Notes under the pieces: model-generated
Database searches by the model: none
What the model was told of the DNA's origin: nothing
What the model saw: only the letters and a program-made list of their open reading frames with translations
Position numbers and translations under genes: made by a program
In this document: in pieces, positions 23,656-31,224 of the stretch
How positions within the stretch are numbered: the stretch's first letter is position 1
How the letters are laid out: each line of letters starts with the position of its first letter
Source of the DNA: Chloroflexota bacterium
GTDB taxonomy: Bacteria; Chloroflexota; Anaerolineae; Anaerolineales; Villigracilaceae
Reading direction: 5' to 3'
DNA: 38,471 bases
NCBI GenBank assembly: GCA_016234485.1
Contig: JACRBL010000001.1
Span: forward strand, 1 to 38,471

Positions 23656-24522
23656 GTGGATTTGCAAATGAACTTTATTGACGACACAAAAATACCCAAC
23701 CAGCCTTATCCCGAATTACGGGAAGCGCTCAATATCTTTGCCAATGAGATTGCGGAAGTGTTGAGAGACAATCTCGTTGGTATTTATCTCGTTGGTTCAA
23801 TCGCGACAGGCGACTTCGATTTGGATAGCGATGTGGATTTTCTGGTTGTGACAAATACCGAATTGACCGAAGCAACCATGATATCGCTTCAAAACATTCA
23901 AGCGAAAATTCACAGTATGGATTGTTATCCCGCAAAACATTTGGAAGGGTCATACATCAGCATTGACGACCTCAATGATTGGAACGCTGTCGGACAAAAG
24001 GAACTCTATTATTTCGATAACGGCAGTATCACGTACGAACGAACAACGCACGACAATCAATGGCACGTCCGTTGGATTCTTCGAGAGCGTGGAATTACCC
24101 TGACAGGACAAAAGCCCGAAACAATTTTGAAGCCGATCCCCTTGAATAAAATGGTCACCGAAACCAAGGCGACCATGCTTCAAGCGATGAAAGACTTTCA
24201 AGATAAAATTAGCCAGCCGCTAAGTTTTTGGAACTCCAGGTTTGGTCAGTCCTTTTTTGTTTTGACATATTGCCGCATGTTGCATACCCTTCACACAGGG
24301 ACAGTGCAATCAAAAAAAGCCGGGATGATATGGGCAAAGCAATTCGTAGACCCAAAATGGGCGGACTTGATTGACCAGGCATGGAATGAACGGGAGGGCG
24401 TTCGGTTTGGAGTAAAAATAGGCCAGCGGTCAGAAGCGCCTTTGCTGGATGAAACGCTGGAATTTATTGAATATGCAGTTGCACAAATTGACAACATTGA
24501 AATTCAGGAGAACCTCATTTGA
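23656..24522 (+). CDS. AadA-like nucleotidyltransferase
   Basis: 288 residues from GTG 23656 (an ATG four codons later is equally possible; neither has a strong ribosome site). The N-terminal nucleotidyltransferase domain has LVGSIATGDFDLDSDVDFLV, with G47-S48 and metal-binding D59/D61. The C-terminal half (LTYCRMLHTLHTGTVQSKKAG, then WADLIDQAW) resembles the DUF4111 domain of aminoglycoside adenylyltransferases. It would transfer a nucleotide to a small-molecule hydroxyl; a resistance role is not shown. Codons are visibly more AT-rich than in the flanking genes, suggesting later acquisition. Its end overlaps the gltX start (TTGA). Confidence 0.82.
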   Translation: MDLQMNFIDDTKIPNQPYPELREALNIFANEIAEVLRDNLVGIYLVGSIATGDFDLDSDVDFLVVTNTELTEATMISLQNIQAKIHSMDCYPAKHLEGSYISIDDLNDWNAVGQKELYYFDNGSITYERTTHDNQWHVRWILRERGITLTGQKPETILKPIPLNKMVTETKATMLQAMKDFQDKISQPLSFWNSRFGQSFFVLTYCRMLHTLHTGTVQSKKAGMIWAKQFVDPKWADLIDQAWNEREGVRFGVKIGQRSEAPLLDETLEFIEYAVAQIDNIEIQENLI

Positions 24523-25997
24523 CCGCCAAACCCGTTCGTGTTCGCTTTGCCCCATCCCCCACGGGACATCTTCATCTCGGTGGGGCGCGCACTGCCTTAT
24601 ACAACTACCTGCTCGCCAAAAAGACGGGCGGGAAGTTCATCTTGCGCATCGAAGATACCGACCAAAAGCGCTACGTGGAAGGAGCCGAACAAGAGATCAT
24701 TGACGGCTTGCGCTGGCTGGGAATCACGTACGATGAAGGCCCCGATATCGGCGGTCCCTTCGGCCCATATCGCCAGACCGAGCGCCGCGAGATTTATCAA
24801 ACACACGCCAAGTCTCTCGTTGACAAGGGAGCGGCCTATCCGTGTTTTTGTTCCGCCGAACGCCTCGAAAAAGTGCGGCAGGAGCAACAAAAGCGTAAAG
24901 AGACTCCGCACTATGATGGTATCTGCCGTAACATCGCCCCAGAAGAGGCCGCCCGCCGAATAGCCGCGGGAGAGAAACACGTCATTCGCCTGAGGATGCC
25001 ACAGGAAGGCACAACCACCGCCCACGACCACATCCGCGGCGACATCACCGTGGATAACAAAAATTTTGACGATGCCATCCTCGTCAAAACCGACGGCCTG
25101 CCCACATACCACTTCGCCGCGATGGTGGACGATCACGAAATGCAGATTACGCACGTGTTTCGCGGCGTGGAATGGCTGAGCACCTTCCCGCTTCACGTCA
25201 ACATGGTGCGCGCTTTCGGCTGGGAGGAACCAGTGTGGATTCACCTCTCGATCTTCCTCAAACCCACGGGCAAGGGCAAGATGTCAAAGCGCGAGGCTAC
25301 CGATGCGTTGAAAGATGGCCACTCCATCTTTGTCAAAGATTTGAAGGATCTTGGCTTCATTCCCGAGGGCGTCAACAATTGGTACGCTCTCATGGGCTGG
25401 GGTGTGGCCGAAGATGAAGTAATGGCCCTCGACCAGATGGCGCAACGCTTCAGCATTGACCACCTGACGCCCTCGCCCGCCGCGATCAACTTCCAAAAAT
25501 TGGATCACTTCAACGGGACGCACATCCGCCTCCTCCCGACCGCGGAGCTGGCGCGTCGCCTTAAGCCTTATTTCCGCGCGGACGGCCTCGCAGTGGACGA
25601 CGACACCCTGCTGAAAATCACGCCGCTCATCCGCGAGCGCCTCGTCACCCTGGACGATTGTCTCGCGTTCGGCGCGTTCTTCTTTAAGGAGACCGTCCAA
25701 CCGACGCGCGAAGACTTGATCGCGAAAGACCTCGACGCGGCGCAGTCGGCCGCGATCGCTCGAAGGGCCTACCAGATCCTCGAAGCGCAACCCGATATCA
25801 GTCACGCGCGCAGCGAGGCGCCGATGCGCGCCTACGTCGAGGAGACGGGATTGAGTCCCAACCAGGTGTTCGGCATCATCCGCGTCGCCGTCACGGGACA
25901 GAAAGTCAGCCCGCCGCTGTTCGAGAGCATGGAAGTGATTGGGAGGGAAAAGGTGTTGGAGAGGCTGAAAAAGGCCGCGGAGATTTTGGAAAATTAA
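24519..25997 (+). CDS. gltX: Glutamate-tRNA ligase
   Basis: 492 residues, a class I aminoacyl-tRNA synthetase charging tRNA-Glu in the cytosol. The HIGH-type motif HLHLGGART starts at 17, FCSAERLEKVRQEQ follows the Zn-like region, and KMSKR is at 254-258. The start is TTG 24519 because GGAG (24507-24510) lies 8 nt before it, inside the preceding nucleotidyltransferase gene, and conserved sequence begins at once. The TTGA overlap suggests translational coupling. It ends at the bidirectional terminator. Confidence 0.96.
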   Translation: MTAKPVRVRFAPSPTGHLHLGGARTALYNYLLAKKTGGKFILRIEDTDQKRYVEGAEQEIIDGLRWLGITYDEGPDIGGPFGPYRQTERREIYQTHAKSLVDKGAAYPCFCSAERLEKVRQEQQKRKETPHYDGICRNIAPEEAARRIAAGEKHVIRLRMPQEGTTTAHDHIRGDITVDNKNFDDAILVKTDGLPTYHFAAMVDDHEMQITHVFRGVEWLSTFPLHVNMVRAFGWEEPVWIHLSIFLKPTGKGKMSKREATDALKDGHSIFVKDLKDLGFIPEGVNNWYALMGWGVAEDEVMALDQMAQRFSIDHLTPSPAAINFQKLDHFNGTHIRLLPTAELARRLKPYFRADGLAVDDDTLLKITPLIRERLVTLDDCLAFGAFFFKETVQPTREDLIAKDLDAAQSAAIARRAYQILEAQPDISHARSEAPMRAYVEETGLSPNQVFGIIRVAVTGQKVSPPLFESMEVIGREKVLERLKKAAEILEN

Positions 25998-26040
25998 CAA
26001 AAAAAAACTGGCTCCGAAGTGGAGCCAGTTTTTTTGTTAA
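25996..26040. terminator. Bidirectional terminator between gltX and the convergent gene
   Basis: ACTGGCTCC, loop GAAGT, GGAGCCAGT, flanked by an A-run on the left and a T-run on the right (AACAAAAAA and TTTTTTTGTT). It can end transcription from both sides. Confidence 0.92.
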
Positions 26041-27105
26041 TCATGCCGATTTCTTCTTCGGCCAGACTGCCAGTTCGAGCGTGACGCGCTCGAAGTAACT
26101 TTTTTCGGGCAGGTTGCTTTGACCGTATTCCAAATCCACCACGGTGGCGAGCAGTTGCAAAGTTTGGGTTTCGAGCATCACCTGCTTGTCTTTTTCCATC
26201 AAGGCCAGTTCGCCTTTGGCTTCGAGACGGGCGCGGATGGTCGGGTCGTTGAAGGAGTAGCCGCTCATCAAAACTTTGGTGGCGGTCTTGATGTCGTTCT
26301 TGTCGAACAGCCAGATCTCGATGGCGGTGACTTTCTTCGGTTCGCCAGAGACCATCGTCTCGGAAACGCCCACGCCGTACTCGCCGAGGAAGTCGCCCGA
26401 GGCGGCGTCAATGCTGAACGATTCGTCATACAGGTCGTCGCCGAGGACGTAGGTGGTCATCGTTTGGGTGATGGGCTTGGCGAGACCGAGAGTCTGGAAA
26501 TCGGTTTTCTCGGTGGATTTGGCGATCTCCTGCGCCTGCCGTGCGGCAGAGACCTCGCCCGAAGGTTGGACGGAGGGCTTGCCGTACAAGATGCGCCTAA
26601 CGTAATAGACTCCCGCACCAATTATTACGCCGATTGCTATTACCGAAAATATAGCAAGACCCCATTTCATTAATGACGAAGCGCCGCCAGGGGCTGGCGT
26701 CTCTGTTGGCTCGCCATTGATCGGTTCAGCCGAGCCTCCCGTACCTGACGGGACTGTGCTAAGCCCCATGCCTTCGATGAGAGTCTTGTATTCCTGAATC
26801 CAGCCAGGGCGCTGATCGCCAGGAGCCGATTGGATCGCGAATAAAACATCGGGAGCGGCTGTCCCCAGGTCGCCCCAGCGCTGGACGGCCAATTGCTCAT
26901 TGTTGTTGGAATGGTAGGAATCAATCGCCATCCGCAAATATTGTTCTTTGAAATCCTGTCGCAGGCTGGATGGCGCAGTGTCAAAGTATTCCACCGGCCA
27001 GAGTCCCCAACCAACGCTCAGGCCCAGGGCAAGCCCGAGAATCACGCCTGTAATGGCAGCAACTCGCGGGTTTTTGAAGATGATGAGTAGATCAGAAAGG
27101 CGCAT
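26041..27105 (-). CDS. Unknown two-TM membrane protein
   Basis: 354 residues; I do not recognise a named family. GAGGAG lies before the ATG at 27105. A TM helix at about 15-35 is followed by an outside helical domain (SLRQDFKEQYLRMAIDSYH), a proline/glycine-rich linker (about 120-143) and a second TM helix at about 146-168. The soluble C-terminal domain contains ATTYV/MTTYVLGDDLYDESFSID, GEYGVGVSET, AIEIWLFDKNDIKTATKVLM and LELAVWPKK. Its tone suggests a beta-rich envelope or stress-type domain, but no function can be given. It is monocistronic, with its own promoter at 27135. Confidence 0.85.
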   Translation of the reverse strand: MRLSDLLIIFKNPRVAAITGVILGLALGLSVGWGLWPVEYFDTAPSSLRQDFKEQYLRMAIDSYHSNNNEQLAVQRWGDLGTAAPDVLFAIQSAPGDQRPGWIQEYKTLIEGMGLSTVPSGTGGSAEPINGEPTETPAPGGASSLMKWGLAIFSVIAIGVIIGAGVYYVRRILYGKPSVQPSGEVSAARQAQEIAKSTEKTDFQTLGLAKPITQTMTTYVLGDDLYDESFSIDAASGDFLGEYGVGVSETMVSGEPKKVTAIEIWLFDKNDIKTATKVLMSGYSFNDPTIRARLEAKGELALMEKDKQVMLETQTLQLLATVVDLEYGQSNLPEKSYFERVTLELAVWPKKKSA

Positions 27106-27134
27106 ATCGTTGCTCCTCGTTTTGTGTACCTTCC

Positions 27135-27163
27135 ATTATACAGTTTAGTATCAAAACCGCCAA
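27135..27163 (-). promoter_or_regulatory. Promoter of the two-TM protein gene
   Basis: A perfect TATAAT (27135-27140, minus strand) lies 17 bp from a weak TTGGCG. The leader would be about 22 nt and includes the GAGGAG site. Confidence 0.5.
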
Positions 27164-27173
27164 CAGAACCAAA

Positions 27174-27217
27174 GGGGCTAATGACGACTGAAGTCGTCAC
27201 TACTTGGAGGGGCTAAT
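27174..27217. repeat. 18-bp palindrome between direct repeats
   Basis: TGACGACTGAAGTCGTCA (27182-27199) is self-complementary around a 2-nt centre. It is flanked by GGGGCTAAT at 27174-27182 and 27209-27217. The right copy covers the stop codon of the methyltransferase gene. Confidence 0.6.
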
Positions 27218-28607
27218 CGCGTTTTTCGAGCAGATACATTCTGCGCTCGGATTCGCGCACGTCCACGGACTCGCGGATGTGGAAGCGCGTCCCAAAGGCG
27301 GATTCGAATCCCTCCCGGGTATAGGTTTCGAAGATGTCTTTCCGCGTCCGCAACAATTTCTGGACTTGCGAGTCGGACTTCGGGACCCATTCGATGATCA
27401 GCCAACGGGACAGCCCTGCGAAAAAGTCCGCCAGCCGCGGCAGGGGGACGTTGTTCGAGATGGCGAGATGATGGATCAGAGCCAGCGCGAAGACCGCGTC
27501 GGCGGGGCCGCGTTGGGCGAGCGAGTCGCGTTCGGCGTTGTCCCAGCCCAGCGCGGGAGAGGGATTCGTCAGGTCGAGGAGCAGGGGAAGCAGGTTCTGC
27601 TCCTTCTCGGATTTCAGGCGCAAATAGTTCTGTTCCACCGCGGAGGGGTCAATGTCCCAGGCGAGGGCGGAGACTCCCGCGCCGCTCGCGAGACGGCTGA
27701 ACTCGCCGTTATTCGCGCCCAAGTCCCAGATGGATTTCGGCGCAAGCTTCGTCAGCCAGCCAGAAATGATCTCTTTTTTGTGGGCGAAGCCCGCGTCGCT
27801 GTAATTGGTGATTTCGTAGTAATTGCCCCATTCGGTGCCGGCGGGTTTCCACGTCAGTTTTTTGACTGTGGTTTCGAGGCTGTCAATCAAACCAATGAAA
27901 CCATTTTTGCTCATCCCGCGCCCACTCGTTGACTCGCTGACTCGTTGACTCGCTGAGTCCGCGTATCTCACCTGCGCCGAAGCGTGGATGTGGATGTGCG
28001 TCAGCAGGCCAAAATTGAAGCGCGTGGAGAACGGCAACAGTTTGCTCGCCAGGTCGAGCGGAACCCCGTCAATGTAGACGCGCAGGAGTTGGCCGAGGCG
28101 GATGTCCACCAAAGACATCAGCGCCAGCGGCGCCAGGAAGTGCTGGCAGAACTGGCGATACGCGTCCCAGGGTTTGCCTTCTTTGTAGATCTCGAACGAG
28201 AGCGTGTCTATCAAAGTCGGCTTGCCGTTCACAAATTGGATGTTATACGCGCTGGCGTCCTTGAGCGACATGCCCGCTTTGAGCGCGCGTCGCTGAATGG
28301 ACAGGGTGGCGAGCGCGGCGTCCTTCAACTCGGAGAACGACCACTCGTAGGGATACGAAATGAACGCCACGCGCTCAGGGCGAATCACCTTGAACGCGAG
28401 CGACTCGTCGGCGGGCTTCTCGTCCACTTCGGCGTGCGGGATGAGGAGATTGGCCTTGACGAGTTTTTCGTAGAGACCCGATTCCATAAAGCGCGCATAA
28501 TCGTCGGCGCCGGCGCGGTTTACTTGTCGGTGTAGGATCCCGCCGCGAGAAAACAGAAACCCGCTCGGGTCACGGAAGGAGGCGGCGTGAGCGTTGTTAT
28601 TCGGCAT
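27213..28607 (-). CDS. Kinase-like N-terminus fused to a SAM-dependent methyltransferase
   Basis: 464 residues. The N-terminal half has features recalling small-molecule kinases: FRDPSGFLFSRGG, then LKDASAYNIQFVNGKPTLID, which resembles a kinase catalytic loop and metal aspartate. The C-terminal half is a Rossmann methyltransferase (SIWDLGANNGEFSRLAS as the SAM glycine loop at about 290-306, acidic DID after the second strand, ALALIHHLAISNNVPL). Such proteins are usually annotated as NoeA-like or class I methyltransferases; the substrate is unknown and a glycan role is inference. Residues about 215-227 are encoded by an ACTCGTTG/ACTCGCTG tandem repeat. The start overlaps the microprotein gene by 11 bp. 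Confidence 0.82.
   Translation of the reverse strand: MPNNNAHAASFRDPSGFLFSRGGILHRQVNRAGADDYARFMESGLYEKLVKANLLIPHAEVDEKPADESLAFKVIRPERVAFISYPYEWSFSELKDAALATLSIQRRALKAGMSLKDASAYNIQFVNGKPTLIDTLSFEIYKEGKPWDAYRQFCQHFLAPLALMSLVDIRLGQLLRVYIDGVPLDLASKLLPFSTRFNFGLLTHIHIHASAQVRYADSASQRVSESTSGRGMSKNGFIGLIDSLETTVKKLTWKPAGTEWGNYYEITNYSDAGFAHKKEIISGWLTKLAPKSIWDLGANNGEFSRLASGAGVSALAWDIDPSAVEQNYLRLKSEKEQNLLPLLLDLTNPSPALGWDNAERDSLAQRGPADAVFALALIHHLAISNNVPLPRLADFFAGLSRWLIIEWVPKSDSQVQKLLRTRKDIFETYTREGFESAFGTRFHIRESVDVRESERRMYLLEKRD
27926..27962. repeat. Tandem octamer repeat inside a coding region
   Basis: ACTCGTTG and ACTCGCTG alternate over four and a half units. The frame stays open and the tract encodes YADSASQRVSES between the two domains of the methyltransferase protein. 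It looks like intergenic repeat DNA inserted in a permissive linker. Confidence 0.75.
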
Positions 28608-28770
28608 CGTCGTCGTTCTGCTCGTCGGTCTTTCCTTTTCCGAACAGTTTCATAATACTGCCCCACGACGCGCGCAGGGCGACACCAATCGCCAACACCG
28701 CGGCGACGATCAATTGAATGAGGATGGAACCAGAGCCAGGATCGAGATATGCGAGAGGGGTGAAGTGCAT
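28597..28770 (-). CDS. LDPGSGS single-TM microprotein
   Basis: 57 residues from ATG 28770, preceded by AAAGGAA. A conserved-looking N-terminus (AYLDPGSGSILIQLIVA) leads directly into one TM helix (about 12-32). A short basic segment and an acidic tail (TDEQNDDDAE) follow. Small proteins with a (Y)LDPGSGS start are often found next to polysaccharide and methyltransferase genes, as here. The stop overlaps the methyltransferase start by 11 bp, so the two are probably translated together. It may anchor or recruit the downstream enzyme; this is inference. Confidence 0.78.
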   Translation of the reverse strand: MHFTPLAYLDPGSGSILIQLIVAAVLAIGVALRASWGSIMKLFGKGKTDEQNDDDAE

Positions 28771-28785
28771 GATTTCCTTTCTGTG

Positions 28786-28806
28786 GCGCAATTTGGTAAA
28801 TTGCGC
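28786..28806. repeat. 9-bp perfect hairpin at the topA stop
   Basis: GCGCAATTT, loop GGT, AAATTGCGC touches the topA stop codon. No T-run follows, so it is more likely a spacer hairpin or mRNA-stability element than a terminator. Confidence 0.6.
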
Positions 28807-31121
28807 TACTCAACAGTTTCAGGGATGATTAATTCGAGCAGGAATGATTCGGAACAGTTCGTGCATTGCGCTTCGCGTTTGTTGGCGATGACGAGCAGTC
28901 CGTTGCATTTGGGGCATGGATTTTTGAGCGGCCTCTTCCACGAAGTGAAATCGCAATTCGGGTAATTGATACAACCGTAGAAAATGCGGCCGCGGCGCGT
29001 TTTGCGTTCAGCGATCTCGCCGCCATCTTTGGGACAATTGACGCCGATCTTTTCGAGCCACGGTTCGGTGTAGCGACATTCGGGGAAGCCCGAGCACGAG
29101 ATGAATTTTCCGTAGCGGCCATAGCGGATGACGAGGTCCTTGCCGCAGGTGGGACAGGGACGGCCAATCGGTTCAGGCCCCGACTTGGTGGCGGGCATCT
29201 CGGCTTGGGCTTTGATCACCTCTTCGGAGAAGGGCGTCCAAAATTCGCTCATCACGCGCACCCAGTCTTCCTGACCTTCGGCGATCTTATCGAGCTCCTC
29301 TTCCATGCGCGCCGTGAATTGATAGTCCACGATATCGGGGAAATATTTCACCATCAGATCGTTGACGGTGAGTCCCGTCTCGGTGGGGATGAGACGTTTG
29401 TCCACGCGCTCCACGTAGCCGCGCTGCTGGATGGTGGAGATCGTCGGCGCGTACGTGGACGGGCGGCCGATTCCGTTTTCTTCGAGCGTTCCCACCAGCG
29501 AGGCTTCGCTGTAACGCGGCGGCGGTTGCGTGAAATGCTGTTCGGGGATGAGGCGGATCAGTTCCTGCTTCTGCCCCTCCTCCAGTCCCGCGGGGATGCG
29601 GACGTTCTCCTCCTCATCTTCCTCAGATTTCACGTCTTCATTTTTCGCTTCCTGATACACAATGTGGAAGCCGAGGAACTTGACTGCCGATCCCGAAGCG
29701 CGCAGGAGGTATTCGTGCGCGTCGGTCTTGCCCGTCACTTCCACCTGCAGAGTATCGTACACCGCGGCTTCCATCTGCGAAGCCACGAATCTCTGCCAGA
29801 TGAGTTGATAGAGTTTGAACATGGCAGGATCGAGGAAGGCTTTCATCTTCTCGGGTTCGCGCATCACCGAGGTCGGGCGGACGGCTTCGTGCGCTTCCTG
29901 CGCGCCCGCGGATTTGGTTTTGTATTTCGGCGCTTCCGCGGGCAAAAAGTCCGCGCCATATTTCGCGGTGACGAACTGACGCGCTTCATTTTGCGCCAAT
30001 TCAGAGACGTTGGTTGAGTCGGTACGCATGTAAGTGATGAGACCCGTCGTGCCGCCCTCGCCCACATCCTGGCCTTCGTAGAGTCCCTGCGCGAGCGCCA
30101 TCGTCCGCTTGGCGGTGAAGCCAAGTTTGCGCGAGGCCTCCTGTTGCAACGTGGACGTGGTGAACGGCGCGTAGGGTTTGCGCCTGCGTTCGCCGCGCTT
30201 GATCTTCGAGACGGCGTACGAAGCCTTCTCCATATCTATGAGGATCGGCTTGACCGTCTCCTCGTTGGGAAGTTCAGGCTCCTGGTCGTCAATGCGCGCG
30301 AGCTTGGTGACGAAAGTTTGGCGGATGCCATCGGGCTTAAATTCCGCGTGGATGCTCCAATATTCGACCGGCTTGAAATCGTCAATCTCGCGCTCCCTGT
30401 CCACGATCATCCGCAGCGCCACCGACTGCACGCGTCCCGCCGAAAGGCGCGAGCGCACCTTCTCCCACAGGATCGGGCTGATGCTGTACCCCACAAGCCT
30501 GTCCAACACGCGGCGCGCCTGTTGCGCGTTGACCAGGTCCATGTTGATCTCGCGCGGGTGCGAAAAGGCTTCGTTGATCGCTGGCTCGGTGATCTCGTGA
30601 AAAACCACGCGCTTCGCCAAACTCGGTTCGATAGCCGCGGCCTCCATCAAATGCCACGAGATGGCCTCGCCCTCGCGGTCGGGGTCGGTGGCGAGGTAGA
30701 TTTCGGCATGTTCCTTCGCCAGTTTTTTAATCTCTTTCACCACCGCCGTCTTTTCGTTCGGCACGCGATACTTCGGCGTGAAATTATTTTCCACGTCCAC
30801 TGAAAGCGTGGAGCGCAACAGGTCGCGGATATGTCCCACCGAGGCCTTCACCGTGTAGCCCTTGCCGAGGAAGCGTCCCACCGTCTTCGCCTTGGCGGGA
30901 GATTCCACGATCACCAATTTGCCATGACGCGGCTTCTCCACTTTGGCGGGCTTCTCAGGCGGGGTCAACGTGGCGTGCGCGTCCGTCCTGCCCATGCGGT
31001 AAAGTTTCGTCCCACACACGCCGCACTTGCCAATCGTCACAGGCGAACCCTTCGCGTTGAAGGTCGCCTGCGGTTCGTTCATCTCTCTTTTTTCCTTACA
31101 CTTCATGCAATAGGCTTCCAT
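28806..31121 (-). CDS. topA: DNA topoisomerase I with N-terminal DUF5679-type zinc ribbon
   Basis: 771 residues; relaxes negative supercoils. GGAGGATAA precedes the ATG at 31121. Residues 1-45 form an additional zinc ribbon (CMKCKEKREM, then FNAKGSPVTIGKCGVCGTKLYRMG) of the DUF5679 kind, joined by a linker to the TOPRIM domain (LVIVESPAKAKTVGRFLG; DPDREGEAISWHL). The active-site tyrosine is Y364 in LITYMRTDSTN. The C-terminus (about 660-765) has three zinc-finger modules (CPTCGKDLVIRYGRYGKFISC, CPKDGGE...CINYPNC, CPKCNG...CTNC). The N-terminal ribbon is not part of the common bacterial enzyme. It lies between manC and the microprotein gene. Confidence 0.95.
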   Translation of the reverse strand: MEAYCMKCKEKREMNEPQATFNAKGSPVTIGKCGVCGTKLYRMGRTDAHATLTPPEKPAKVEKPRHGKLVIVESPAKAKTVGRFLGKGYTVKASVGHIRDLLRSTLSVDVENNFTPKYRVPNEKTAVVKEIKKLAKEHAEIYLATDPDREGEAISWHLMEAAAIEPSLAKRVVFHEITEPAINEAFSHPREINMDLVNAQQARRVLDRLVGYSISPILWEKVRSRLSAGRVQSVALRMIVDREREIDDFKPVEYWSIHAEFKPDGIRQTFVTKLARIDDQEPELPNEETVKPILIDMEKASYAVSKIKRGERRRKPYAPFTTSTLQQEASRKLGFTAKRTMALAQGLYEGQDVGEGGTTGLITYMRTDSTNVSELAQNEARQFVTAKYGADFLPAEAPKYKTKSAGAQEAHEAVRPTSVMREPEKMKAFLDPAMFKLYQLIWQRFVASQMEAAVYDTLQVEVTGKTDAHEYLLRASGSAVKFLGFHIVYQEAKNEDVKSEEDEEENVRIPAGLEEGQKQELIRLIPEQHFTQPPPRYSEASLVGTLEENGIGRPSTYAPTISTIQQRGYVERVDKRLIPTETGLTVNDLMVKYFPDIVDYQFTARMEEELDKIAEGQEDWVRVMSEFWTPFSEEVIKAQAEMPATKSGPEPIGRPCPTCGKDLVIRYGRYGKFISCSGFPECRYTEPWLEKIGVNCPKDGGEIAERKTRRGRIFYGCINYPNCDFTSWKRPLKNPCPKCNGLLVIANKREAQCTNCSESFLLELIIPETVE

Positions 31122-31127
31122 TTATCC

Positions 31128-31224
31128 TCCAGAGATCAGAGATTAGAGAGTAGAGATTAGAGAGTAGAGAGCAGTCAATACACTGTTCTCTACTCTCTGT
31201 TTTCTGTTCTCTGTTCTCTTCCCT
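31128..31224. repeat. GA-rich self-complementary spacer
   Basis: Units of GAGATTAGAGAGTAGA on the left are mirrored by TTCTCTACTCTCTGTTTTCT on the right. A 17-bp arm pair (31159-31175, 31182-31198) has one mismatch and a 6-nt loop. It separates manC from topA and reaches the manC stop and the topA ribosome site. Confidence 0.7.

Noticed and set aside
27301..27315. GATTCGAATCCCTCC resembling a tRNA T-arm
   Set aside because: No acceptor stem, D-arm or anticodon arm can be built around it; it is coding sequence of the methyltransferase gene.
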